A stretch of 64,000 bases of DNA from Melastoma dodecandrum (Eukaryota > Streptophyta > Magnoliopsida > Myrtales > Melastomataceae). Of the stretch, positions 46,555-57,610 are shown one piece after another (the first letter of the stretch is position 1; each line of letters opens with the position of its first letter). The stretch is taken from contig JARUPY010000539.1 in NCBI GenBank assembly GCA_029817715.1, forward strand, positions 5,617,501 to 5,681,500, in the 5' to 3' direction. Under the pieces are notes generated by a model. The model worked only from the letters and a program-made list of their open reading frames with translations, made no database searches and was not told the origin of the DNA. Both the position numbers and the translations under genes were made by a program.

Positions 46555-46997
46555 GGTGCAGCTGAAAGGAGAAGTCAGACATAATGGTGCAGCTGCACCA
46601 TTATTTCGTGCAGCTGCATGGGGAACGAAGGAAGACCGTATGACACGGCGGTGCAGCTGCACCGTCCAGGTCATGCAGCTGCACGACTCATCCAGAAGGA
46701 CAAGCATCGACAACAGAGGACTCGGTGCAGCTGCAACCAATCTTCTTGCAGCTGCATGACCAAGGGGGCGAACAAGGGCGATCATCTGACGACACCTTGT
46801 AGCTGCAACCACTCTCGCTTGCAGCTGCATGACTAGGGAGGGCCATCAGACCGATCCATGCAGCTGCAACGACCGCTCGTTGCAGCTGCACGAGGCCCCC
46901 AGAAACTCAGTACAGATCATCCGACAGGGTCGTGCAGCTGCACGACCCGACCGGTGCAGCTGCACCGGTTCAGATCTTCGAAAAAAAAAATAAAAGA
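46555..46997. promoter_or_regulatory. Second TGCAGCTGCA array with TATA-like stretch, upstream of the 3' ORF
   Basis: About 13 copies of TGCAGCTGCA or one-base variants lie between 46555 and 46967, spaced about 20-70 bp. They are followed at 46985-46997 by AAAAATAAAAGAG and then CT-rich sequence with a splice-acceptor-like CTTGCAG (47042-47048). The layout copies the LTR (array, TATA, CT-rich leader), but spacing and flanks differ, so it is not a recent LTR copy. Candidate internal promoter for the ORF at 47307. Confidence 0.5.
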
Positions 46998-47306
46998 GGG
47001 GCCGACCGCCCCAACCCTAAAATCATCCTCTTTTCTCTCTCACTTGCAGGTCCTCTCTCCCAGACACCCCCACCACCTCCGGTGCCTGACGGTTCCGCCG
47101 ATTTCCGTCGTCCACAACCTTCCCCGGTGTAAGTATCGTTTCCTACCTCTCAAGATCAAGCACCCCTGTCCAATTTTAGCAGTTGTGCCCGCACGACGCA
47201 AATCTCTTCGCTCGGACCCCAGGTGCGTTTTCTTTCCGTCGCTTCTCCGGCAATTAGTGGCTCTTAGCTGTTAGATTAGGACGTGCGTAGGTGGCGATTT
47301 GGTTAG

Positions 47307-48484
47307 ATGGCTCCTAAGAGGCAGAAAACCGGTGCCGGGTCTTCCTCGGGGAACGCCGAGGACGATAGGATTAGGGAAGCGGCAATGACCCGCTCTATCA
47401 TTGAGGAGCGCGGGATCAACGCTAATGAGCGGTATCTCGAAAGCTTCCAGTACATAGTTGATAAGCTAGGATGGGTAGAGTTTTGCTGGGAACCGGCCCC
47501 GGCTAGTATACCTTTGGTTAGGGAATTCTATGCGAATGCGCATACCTATGACCCGAACGGTGAAACAATTCGGGTCAAGAATAAGAAAGTGGTATTTAGC
47601 CCGGACGCAATTGCGTCGCTTTATAACTTGCCCCGTTATGAAACTGATGGCTGGAATGCGTATCTCGCCGAATCCTTTGATGCCCAAGAAATATTAGAGA
47701 CATTAACTAGGGACCGGGCAGGAGCACGGTGGATATTGTCGACATCACACGAACCCATTGCACTCCAGGGTTCAGATCTCCACGCGACGGCGAAGATGTG
47801 GCAACTCTTCGTCTCCGCACGACTTATCCCGGGAACCAACGTATCCCGTTTAACTAAGGAAAGGGCGGCGCTGATATACTGCATATTGCAGTTGAAACAG
47901 ATTGATGTAGGGGTAGTAATTAATGGTATGATTCATCGCTGCCTTCGTGAACTTAATCTTGGATTATGGTTTCCCACCATAATCACTGAGTTGTGTAGAC
48001 AGGCAGGGATCAGGGTGGACCCTAAGGATGGGCTGCTCCAACCTCAAAAATCGCTCAACAATGCATCATGGCTCAGGATCCAGCACGAGATCACGGTCAA
48101 GGAGAAACGCGACGGGGGTATAGTCCCGGTTCAATCTGCTACTGGAGGGGAACCATCCCAACCCGACCGACTCCGGTACCGAGTTTTCCCTCTGAAGAGG
48201 ACCGATGGGCTCAGATGACGACGTTCATGCAATCCACGATGGACTTCCAGCAGCGCGCCTTGGCATTTCAGCAGAGTTCCCTGGATTTTCAAGCGCGTTC
48301 GCTGGCTTACCAGCAACATACCATGGACTACCAGAGATATCAAATGGACTGTCTCCGTCACCTCGGTGTTTCTCATGGCGTGGATTTCTCTTCGTTTCAG
48401 GAGCCGGTTTTTCACTATCCCCCTCCTACGGAAGACGCAGCGGATGATCCTATCTCTGAGGATGAGCAGCCCGGCGACGATTGA
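47307..48484 (+). pseudogene. Athila 3' (env-position) ORF, plant putative transposon protein type, frameshifted
   Basis: Frame 1 runs 47307-48218 (303 residues) from MAPKRQKTGAGSSSG. Its middle (NERYLESFQYIVDKLGWVEF, VREFYANA, FSPDAIASLYNLPRYE, MWQLFVSARLIPGTNVSRLT, IHRCLRELNLGLWFPTIITE) resembles the plant-specific domain often listed as putative plant transposon protein (PF20167-like). At about 48070-48200 a second frame takes over to 48484 and looks like the real C-terminus. It has heptad-like Gln/Phe repeats (FQQRALAFQQSSLDFQARSL) and an acidic end, suggesting a coiled coil. No signal peptide or membrane helix is seen, so an envelope function is not supported. Either a 1-base indel or programmed frameshifting. 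Confidence 0.65.
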
Positions 48485-48568
48485 TCAGGGAGCACTATTT
48501 CCCTTTTTTTTGCACTTTCTTTTCGAGTTTCTACTACGGCGTTATGTTTGCACCGAGGTCGCTGCAAT

Positions 48569-48587
48569 GTTTAGGTTTGGGGGTGTG
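48569..48587 (+). other. Internal copy of the polypurine-tract motif
   Basis: It shares TTAGGTTTGGGGGTGTG with the tract directly before the 3' LTR (49605-49621), about 1.04 kb upstream. See findings. Confidence 0.75.
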
Positions 48588-49604
48588 GTGTTTGTCTGCT
48601 GGTGCAAGTTTTGATTGTGTTAGGCTCATTTATGTTTGTTAGAAATTTTGTTTAGTTTGTTTTCGTTTTCGATCATTTTTAGGTACGTTTAAAAAAAAAA
48701 ATTCATGTCGAACCTCCTCAGGTAGCCTTAGGAATTTGAGAGCGAAGAGTCTGACTCTAGGATGATGCCTTGAGGTAGAGCACACCTAAGGAAGAGAAGG
48801 AGGTTGTTCTAAGTTAGCATGTGGAATTTGAATAAGTAAAAAGAGAAATACTCAGTAGGGAGCATGATTAACAGTGAGAGCTTTACACCTTCCTTGAAAG
48901 TATAGCCACTGGGATAAGTAGGGGATCTTAAACCAACTCTTGAAGCTAGCTCTGACCTTTGTTAAAAAAAAAACAAAAAAAACAAAAAGAGAAAGAAAAC
49001 GGTTGCCAAGGCTCTGAGCACCACTATCCAGGCTAGGAAGTGTGAAAAATTGAAAAAGAAGCAACGATTAGTGAGTAATGAAAAGATAAGGCCTGGATAT
49101 GTGCTTGTGGTGTGAGTCTTCCTTGCGGCTCGAGTTTTCGTCCTATGGGTGCTTTATCACCTAGTGCCTTGGTCCAACTGGACCGGGAGACACTGACTGA
49201 GAACTCGCTACACGGGCGTTTGCGGGAATTGATTAGCATTTAGAGTCGTACAATCGAAAAAAAAAAAAATGAAACAAGAATGATTGAGTAGAAGGTTCAT
49301 GAGTAGGTGGAAGGAGGCGGCAAGAGGTAAGTCCCTGAAAATTCCTCGGTGGCTATGAAAGATTCGAGGGTGTGTGGTAATCATTGTGAAAGGATAACCT
49401 ACTGGGATGAGTTTGAAAGCAAAGTGTTAATAGCACACGCTAGCGGTGAATAGACTCTGACTCTGAATGAAGTGTGCGACCTCATCTGAGGGTGTTTAAG
49501 GACAATTTGCAATCAAAAGACTAAGGTGGTCTGAGGAGTGACGTTGAGTTTGTGTTTGCTTTGCCTTGGTATGTTTTATTTTGTTTTGCTCGAGGACTAG
49601 CAAA

Positions 49605-49621
49605 GATTAGGTTTGGGGGTG
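49605..49621 (+). other. Polypurine tract of the Athila element
   Basis: TTAGGTTTGGGGGTG lies immediately before the 3' LTR start TGATAACT. This is the expected position of the plus-strand primer. Confidence 0.75.
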
Positions 49622-50983
49622 TGATAACTCTAGTAAAATAGAGTTATATGATCACATTTAGGCTTAATTCTAGTTAGTTTCGAGAATTTTAATTGTTATT
49701 GTTTGCCAATTGAGCTGTAAATTGTCATTCATCACGTTTGCTTTGTGATCGTAGGAAGTAAATGAGGGCATGACGGAAAACAAAGCAAAAGGGTGAAGGA
49801 TGAAGAGGAATAGAAGGCGGAGGATTTAGTGCAGCTGCACAACGAAGCTCTTGCAGCTGCACAAGTGAAGCAGAAGGACGACAGACAGGCTCGTGCAGCT
49901 GCAACTCCAAGCTCGTGCAGCTGCACGACGAGAGGAGGAATCGATCAAGGGCGTCAGACTGGTCGTTGCAGCTGCAACGCCAGTCCCGTGCAGCTGCACG
50001 AGTGCGACAGGGCAAATATGAAAAGAGCTTCAGAGAGGTCGTTGCAGCTGCAACGAATTCATCTTGCAGCAGCACGACATAATATTGCCCGAAAATTAGA
50101 TTTTATTCGCTTTAGGTATAAAAAGATTGGATTTTAGGTTTTGGTTGAAGTGGGGGCCTTCTCTCTTCCCCTTCTGACTTTAGTTTTGGCACCCGACGAC
50201 GGCTAGGAACAAGGAGACGAAGACGTTGATGGAGACTTCAACGATCTTTCTTTGCTCTTTGCTTTTTGTTTCGTTTGCGATGTCGAACTAAACATTTTTT
50301 TTCTAGGATGATGATGAACCGACTCGTGTAGTTGGTTATCCACTTTTTCGGAATCAATCCAAGAAGATTTATCGTTTACTTGTGTTTCTTCTGTGTTTAA
50401 TGCTTACCTATCGGGTTGATCGCCGGTTTGTATGAATTCTTAGTCCTAAGTGAACTCGAGAGAGACTTAGGATTAGAAGAGGGGAAACATAACTTAGGTT
50501 AAGGCCGAGAGATCGGTTTAACTAAGAGGAGTATAGAGATATACACTCGTAGGTAACCGAGAGAACAATTGGATCTCAAGGAATTCTGATTATTCGTGGT
50601 TCGCTATAGAAATATAGGTTTACGGGTGATTAGTAATTCACAGTTACAGCCTCGAGAGAGGTGTAGCGATTGTTAGGGAATTGTGGTTAGTAAACGGTAA
50701 AACGGATTGAATTGAGGAAGAGATAGTGCAATAATCTACGAATCGATAGGGGATTCGGAGTCCTAGACCTTTATTATTTGAATTACAACCTTGCGTCCAT
50801 TTTTCTTGCGATTTACCTTCTTGCACCCAACCTTTCATTACTCAACCTTCTTGACTAGAATTTGAACTCAATAATTGACTATTGGCAGTAGATTCTGTCT
50901 AATCAGTCCTCGTGGGAACGATCTTTCTCATCACTTTATTACTTGGCGCGACCCGTATACTTGCGTGTGCGTTTTAGCGAACA
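49622..50983 (+). repeat. 3' LTR of the Athila element
   Basis: 1362 bp. Same features as the 5' LTR: the eight-palindrome array (49830-50077) and TATAAAAAG (50117-50125). It ends GCGAACA just before the TTGTC target duplication. Confidence 0.95.
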
Positions 50984-50988
50984 TTGTC

Positions 50989-52335
50989 AAACCAAGTTTC
51001 TTTGTGAATTTGATCTGTCGGAACTGCCTGATTGTATTCCAGTTTCCGCTCTCCTTATTTTCTGCGGTATGATGCCATCAATTGTTATGTATAGTTTCCT
51101 AGATTCTGATTTGTTATCTGGATGGGTGGGCTTATGTCTTGGTGTTGCAGAACCAGAAATAGACCCCAGAGATCATGAGCCTACGGAAAAGTCTGGGAAA
51201 TATGACCTTGAGGATTACGAGTGCGGGTACTATAAAGAGCTGAAAGAAGATAGCGGCAAGATCAGGATCACGGAAGCGCTCTTCAAGTGTCCGTCCTGTA
51301 GCAGTAGTGGGTATAAGCGTGAATACGCATTGAAGGAACTTCTGCATCATGCAGCTCGCTTGTCCAAGAGTTCTGCGAACATCAGCTTGACGGAACAAGC
51401 AATACATCCTGCCTTGGGTAGATACTTGAAGAAATATGTCGTTGGATTGGATGGGATGAATGGGGAAGTAACTCCTCCTCGAGGAATTCTGACATCGTCT
51501 AGAGTCAATTGTTTGTTTGGCCCTCAATTGGTGTGGTCGCAAACATCAAGACTGAGCTCAAAGAAGGCAGACATGTTGCTGAAAGCGGAACCTAACTCGG
51601 GAATGAGTTCACGACCAAGGGATTTAACCCTGTTAGGGTGCAGCACCCCTCTGTGGAATCACTTTGGTCATACTGGATTTTCCATTGTTGAATTTAGCAA
51701 AGATTGGGTAGGATTTAGGGATGCAATGGCATTCGACGCTTATTTCCTGGGTAAAATTGCTGGAGAAAGTGATTATCGTGTTTTTGAGAAAAGAGGAAAC
51801 AAGCTGTTTGGTGGGATCGCCCAAGAGGAAGGACGATTACCATTCTGGCAATCCAATTTTCCATTAACAAAGGGATAATGGTAACCTCAAGACCATATCA
51901 ATGGTCTGGGAGACCTCCAGATAAAAGCAACGGAGGTCTGTTCTTTGTGGGAAAAACATCTCGGAGACCCTACTTGGTATCCCTTGAAGACCCTACAAGT
52001 GGGAGAAGAGCACAAGGTATGCGTCTGACAGATGGGCGATGTTCTTACGCTTTTTAACACTTACCTTCCTTGCATAGACCAACATCAAAGCCTGCTGATT
52101 TTGAAGTATAAGCATGAGATGATTGGTTTACATAGTGTTGTTGCTGCCTGTTGGAAGCCAGCTTTTTTGTTCATTGTTTTCAGAGTGGGTCTTTTGTTTT
52201 TGTCGCTGGGGTTGTCTCTTAAAATGGATGTGGATCTTTTCCTTTGCTTGCCGTCATTAGGAGATCATCGACGAAGACACTGAGCAGCTGCGAGAATTGA
52301 AGGAAGAGTATGGTGACGAGGCTGTCAATGCATAG
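50989..52335 (+). pseudogene. XS/zf-XS gene (FDM/SGS3-like) remnant, 5' part displaced by Athila
   Basis: After acceptor TTGTTGCAG|AACC (51150) an exon stays open to 51878. zf-XS: YYKELKEDSGKIRITEALFK, then CPSC, and ALKELLHHAARLSKSS. XS domain: TLLGCSTPLWNHFGHTGFSI, VEFSKDWVGFRDAMAFDAYF, KLFGGIAQEEGRLPF. The RNA-binding-type XS order is as in FACTOR OF DNA METHYLATION and SGS3 proteins. The frame then ends early. Near 52259, after an acceptor, EIIDEDTEQLRELKEEYGDEA followed by a stop resembles the C-terminal XH region of FDM, but the coiled coil and most of XH are missing. No good start codon is seen. Known family role: RNA-directed DNA methylation. Truncated; could give a short XS-only protein if the 5' part is still spliced across the Athila element. 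Confidence 0.65.
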
Positions 52336-53456
52336 AAATTGCTCCACTGAGATGAAGTATTACTTACATACACTTCACTGTTTTGAGGAGGAAAAGAGAA
52401 AAAAAATACCACGTTCAGCAGCAAATGTGTCTTTGTTTAGGGATGAAGTCGAATTTGTTTCCCATGCTGGCCCAATTTTGAATAGACGAAAATGAAGCAG
52501 CAGAAAGCTGGTTTTGAACCCTTGCATTTTGCATGCAGCAGAGCATCATGTGCCAGGGTTCGTCAATGGGAGAAGACACAAAACAAAGTGGACATCCTCC
52601 CCCCACTACTTGTCATTGTCTCGGGGGATGGGGAAGAAATTCTCTTTTTTGACCTCGGGGGCGGCATCCAATGCCTCTCGCGGCAGGACAGGAGGATGAC
52701 AGCTTGTCAAAGGAAAACGCGTGAAGCTTCTTCCCTCTTTCTTTTTTTCTTTTTTTTTTTTTAAAAAAAAAACTTTCCAAAGTTCACAAGCAGGAGGGCT
52801 TATACCATCTATCTAGCTTTGGCTTGGAGTAGAGTAGAGTAGACCCCACCCCAGCATGTGCAAAGGTTTAAATGTTGTTCCCCTTAACCTCCTCATTGGT
52901 CCACACCCCTGATGTGACCCTTCTTCTTTAACTCCCCCTCTCATGAACCAACCAGATGGGGGTGTTCATCCCTTTTGACCCCAGAACTGTTAGGTGCATC
53001 ACATTTTCAGCGGACATGCTAACTTCAGTTCTACAATAACCATACTAGTTGTAAGTAGTTTGATATAATCCAGACTGATAAATTAAAAGCTGCGGGCTGC
53101 ATGATTTATGCAAACCGCCTCAGCCTAAAAACAGAACAACTCCCATTACTCCCAATTCCAAACCACAAGTTCTCTTCAACTTCTGGTCAGAGGGTGGTTC
53201 TTACACAGCAAAAGACCTCAACACAACAAAATAAAGAAACAGAGAAGACCCGACACCCAATGCAAGAGGTCTTTCTAAGTCAGAAAAACTTTGACTCGAC
53301 TTGTCTGCATCTGCCCGCTTCTCCACCCCTCAATTTTTTAAAGAAGTCTTCAAAACAGGGCAGGGCAGGACATCTTCCCTTGATTGGCGCCATTAACCAT
53401 TAATTAATCAATTACTAGTTGTTATGAGGACGAGGGCGTGAGGAAGCTTGCTTGGC
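52336..53456. other. Intergenic; 3' flank of XS and expansin genes
   Basis: No supported gene. Poly-T and poly-A runs lie near 52740-52770. The last few hundred bases are probably the expansin 3' UTR, read on -. Confidence 0.5.
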
Positions 53457-54440
53457 TCAGACCCTGAAGTTCTTCCCTGTGAAGGTCTGGCCGAACTGCC
53501 AGCCCGCTGGGGCGACGTTCCAGGACGTGGAGGACCGCCTGTCACTCGCCGTCACCCTGAACGACAGCGCCTGCCCGGCCAGGACTGCGTTTGACTGCCA
53601 GTTCTGGCCCCAGTTCCTGCTCATGCTCATCCACCCTGTCTTCGAACCCTTCACGCTCACCCTCACGATGTCCCCTGCTCCGGCAACGTTCGAGATTAGC
53701 ACCAGGTTGAAGTACCGGAACCCGTTGATCGTGAACCTTATCCCTCCGCTCTTTCGGCAAGGAACACTGGAAAAAAGAAATGAACACAATGCCGGGTCAC
53801 TGGATGTTCCCTCAACGTTTAATGTAGCGTTAAAGGTCAGGACTTTACCGTCGGTATGCCACTGGGACGATCCCGGCGCGGTACTCGGCAATCTTGAGGA
53901 ACATGGGCATGGCAAGGTCGAAGTGGGAACGAGGCGGGTTGCACCAGCCGCCGTTGTCATTGGGGAGGGCAAAGTTGGGAGGACAGAAGTTGGTGGCAGT
54001 GATGAGGATGGAGGGGCTCCCGGGGTGGCACCACCTGGGGTCGTCGGCGCACTTGATCTCGAAGCAGGCGCCACAGCTCAGCCCCCCGTTGAACAGGGCA
54101 GTGCTGAGGGCGGCCGTGTTGACGCCGTAGCCCTGACTGTAGAGGTTCCCGTAACCACAAGCCCCGCCTGAACACATAACATTTATCAAACAACACACGT
54201 CAGAAGAGAAAAATGCAGCAGAATGAAGATGCAGGAGGGCATGGTGGGGGTGCAGTTAAGTATACCCATGGTGCCGGAAGCGTCGGCACCGCCGTAGAAG
54301 GTGGCATGGGCGGTCTGCCAAGAGCCACCTTGGTAGTTCCCGGGGATCCTGGCCTCGGACACCACCCACAACAGGGAAAGGGAACACAATGCTGCTACTA
54401 GGCAAAATGCACGAGGAATGGTGGTTGGAGAGACAGCCAT
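53457..54440 (-). CDS. Alpha-expansin (EXPA), 3 exons
   Basis: The exons on - are 54440-54266, 54167-53849 and 53766-53457; phases close, 267 residues. The signal peptide lies in [30 protein letters not shown]. The GH45-like domain reads [42 protein letters not shown] and the alpha-expansin [11 protein letters not shown] (HFD motif) with conserved Cys. The C-terminal CBM63-like domain has [20 protein letters not shown] and tryptophans in [15 protein letters not shown] and [15 protein letters not shown]. It loosens cell walls without hydrolysis at acid pH. Two TATA-like stretches lie about 65 and 100 nt upstream (54503-54511 and 54536-54543). Intact. Confidence 0.95.
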
Positions 54441-57060
54441 TCTTCTTCTCCTCGTAACGCTCACACCTCAAGCTCAGGATGGGAAAAGAGGAGATTGAAG
54501 TGGAATATAATGTTGGGGGGGCGGGGAGGGAGGATGATATAAAGAAGAGGGTGGTGGTTCATTCCACATGGGTCAGAAAAGGGCCACCGAAATGGGTCCC
54601 CCACCCACCACCTTCACTTCACTCTTATCCCCGGAATCAGCGGTGGTCCTTTTTATCACTAGCCCCAACCAAACCAAACCCGCCAAAAGACCCGTCCCCC
54701 CTCCCTCCACCTGCAACCCACAAACCCAATGCTTCAACGCCTCAAACTTTAGACCTTTACTTCATCCCTTTAGTTCTCGACTTTGAGAATGTTCTTTAAT
54801 TCTTTTAAATTGTTATTATTATTACAAAACCCATGATGCCCGAATGAAGACACCCCCCAAAGTTGTTTCCTTTCTCATGTTTTGGCTTACAAAGCCAAAG
54901 CAAGCAGCACACTGCTGTCTGCCTCCAATAGTGATATGCTCTCCCTCGTGACAGGGCTCTCCACTCACATGATCCTGTCTTGGAGCTTCGCGGTCTGTCC
55001 GTCCGTCCGTCTGTATGTATGACCCCCTGTCGGAAATGCTTTCAGGATTTGACCGAAATAAAAAAAGAAGAAGCTGCAATTGCAACTTGCATGTTGTCAG
55101 GAAGAGGAGGCGCTTTCTTCTTTATTTCACTACCTCTCGGAGAGTAGAAGTTAGCAACGACATCATTGCCTCTTCTTTGTCTAGAACACCCCAGAAGTCA
55201 GACCCAAATTTGTACCTCCACAAGACCCAGTTCATACTCAAATGGGTTTTTGACTAAAAACAGCGTGGGAATGCGGCATCCTATCCAGTTTAGGCCATTC
55301 TCTTCTTTGCCCCCATGTGACCTTCTGGGTCTCTGGGGTGGGGGGGCTCGCCACATGTTCCTGCTTGTCATGACATGGTTTCATGAATCTGTGGTTGCGG
55401 TGGTGTATGAACAAGGGTCGAATTTTCAAAGCGAATTATGAGATGTCTGAACATTTAATTTTCCAGAATGTATAGGTCTCACATGCCCCGGTTCCTCGTC
55501 TAGTCCAACAAAACCCCCGGGGGGAGGGGCTTGAATTTCAAACTGGAGACAATCAAAGTGAAGTAAGTGGTTGTTGTTGTGACTTTCGGGCAAACCATCC
55601 GCAATCATGGTTTGCATGGCATTATTACAAACCACTATGATTATTAGAAAAACAGAAAACATTAGCCGACAGGACACTCGAAAGCCGCTGTGTAATTTCA
55701 AAAAGTTGTTGGTAATACCGTAAAAAAAAAGCCATGTCTTCTCTTTTTTCAAATAATTAATTTTCATCACCGAGGCCTGAGCTTTAGGGAACACTGTGTT
55801 TGACCGACCGCGTGTCACGCCCGCTCCCTTCTTTTCCCCCCATCTCTTCCTTTTCCTTTCGTCCGTTTCTTTTTCTCTCATAAATATTAATTTACGCATG
55901 AACCAATTTTATGTTTTGTCATTAATTTAGTTTATTATATAATTTTGTCATCAACTTTTATTTTTATTTTTTTTTGTCAATCTTGAATTATTTCGCGCAA
56001 AAGCTAAACAAGCCTTAAGACATAATTTTTCATTTATTTCAAAATAAAAAATAAAAAAATGATAAAACCTTTCGTATGTTATTTTATTTTAAAATTTCGA
56101 TGGCCAGATCAAGTGAGTTGGAAGCCGGAGTTGGACGATAGTTGCTAATGTAGTAAAAAAATATACAAAATTGATGAAGGTGAGATGATTGCTTTATTGG
56201 AAGGTCATTGCTACGGGTAAAATGAATTATGAGGCGCATGAATGAGAGGTTGGATCTCTACTATTATAAGACACGTGTTAAACTATATTAAGGCCTTGTT
56301 TAACTTTCGCTAGAAGAAATTCAAGATTGGTCAAAATTAATATGAAAACGAAAGTTAGTTACAAAATTATATAATAAACTAAAATAATGACAAAAGAGAA
56401 CGTTGACTCAAAGTTGAGGCCATAAACATATATTTTTGCCTAATAAATAATATAACGATTGTTTTGGGCTGGACACGCCTTTGTCGAGCCCATCAACTGT
56501 TAGGCCCAATTAGTTACTCAGTGGGCTACGATAAGTCTCGTAGGCCCAACAACCTCAAATCCAAGGTTGACTCGACCAAGTTTAGGGCCAGAGTTTCTGG
56601 ACCGCGAGTTTCTACCAATATCGAGGTTTAGGAAAACGCAACATCGATCTAACACTAAAGTATTCCAATATCTTTAAATTTTTAGCAAGTGTGAGGGTGT
56701 CAGTAACTACATCGTGTGAATTTCTGAAACTAAAAGGCATAGTATGTTTTGAAAAACTTTCTATTTTGTTAACTATTCATTTTATTATACCTTTGTATGT
56801 TGTATACATTTAATTTGACCCATAAAATACTGTCCAACAAAGCCACGTGTACTAAAATAGTTGACAATCTCCTTCAATCACGGTCGGCACTCGTTAATCC
56901 TGCTCCCTCTGTTCGTATGGCAAAATGCGTCGCGATATAACGTGCACTCAAAGTGTTGAAAAGAATGTGGTCGCCAATAAAGTAAACAGACAAAAGGAAC
57001 AAAAGAGGATTAACTAAGTATCTAGAAAACAACTTACAGCCATTACAGAGTGCCTAAAAC
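54441..57060. other. Long intergenic region; no gene seen
   Basis: Expansin promoter side, then AT-rich sequence from 55900 on. Frames such as 55426-55899 (-) lack recognisable domains. From 56460 GGCCCA/CGATT-rich text begins that may belong to the gypsy element on the right. Confidence 0.5.
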
Positions 57061-57508
57061 AATTGCGTACAGATAGGTTGACAATCAAGCAGCCTTCGGG
57101 GTCATGGAATGATTGTCATGTGTCTACAACGAATCGGGGTTGGCTTATTTATAAGACACTGACTAATAATCGTCGCCCCGACGCACATTTACCACGTGGT
57201 GATTATCCTAAAACTACCTATCGATTGACTACTACAACGACGCTGCTATCAATGCTTCGAATACACCGGCTCCAGACGTTGAGGTCCCTTGTCGATACTG
57301 AAGGCGGTCGATGGAATTCTATCTTCGATCACGCTGTCCGTCGATCAGTACTCCCTCGGCCCGTTCTTGCGTCGATCCTTATCCTGGCGAATACCTCTGT
57401 CGATCTCAGTGTCCACCAAAGCCCATCGCTGAAGGCCCAAAATGCCGTTTACTATGTAAACATTGGGCCCCCTTCCTCCGAAGCGCCCCTTCATCTTCCA
57501 GCATTCTC

Positions 57509-57515
57509 TATATAA
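57509..57515 (+). promoter_or_regulatory. TATA-like box before the antisense PMD gene
   Basis: CTCTATATAACCCTCGCC: TATATAA about 96 nt upstream of the ATG at 57611, with a CT-rich leader. This is the normal layout of a plant promoter, on the strand opposite to pol. Confidence 0.4.
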
Positions 57516-57610
57516 CCCTCGCCTTTCACTCATGCACTTCCTTTCATATCTTCTATTTTTATTGCGCCGCTTGCTCCCTCTTTATCCCTAAGCTAAAAAT
57601 CTTATTATTC

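Larger units (their letters stand above)
39610..50983 (+). mobile_element. Complete Athila-type Ty3/gypsy retrotransposon
   Basis: Two near-identical LTRs (39610-40984 and 49622-50983) run TGATAACT...GCGAACA, with a 5-bp target duplication TTGTC at 39605-39609 and 50984-50988. A PBS, a gag-protease-RT-RNase H frame, a broken integrase, a 3' ORF and a PPT lie inside. Gag and pol sequence type, the tRNA-Asp primer site and the extra 3' ORF point to the Athila lineage. By eye the LTRs differ at about 25 places including a 9-14-bp indel (about 98% identity), so it is a fairly recent insertion. Stops in pol make it non-autonomous now. Confidence 0.93.

Noticed and set aside
46555..46970. CRISPR-like spaced repeats
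   Set aside because: The repeat is only a 10-bp palindrome with irregular spacing, in a plant retrotransposon. There are no cas genes and this is a eukaryote.
47307..48484. Envelope protein in the Athila 3' ORF
   Set aside because: No signal peptide, membrane helix or glycoprotein-like Cys pattern is visible. The sequence type is the plant putative-transposon domain.
55426..55899. 157-codon - strand ORF
   Set aside because: No domain, and it lies in an AT-rich stretch with low-complexity KR/E sequence; most likely chance.
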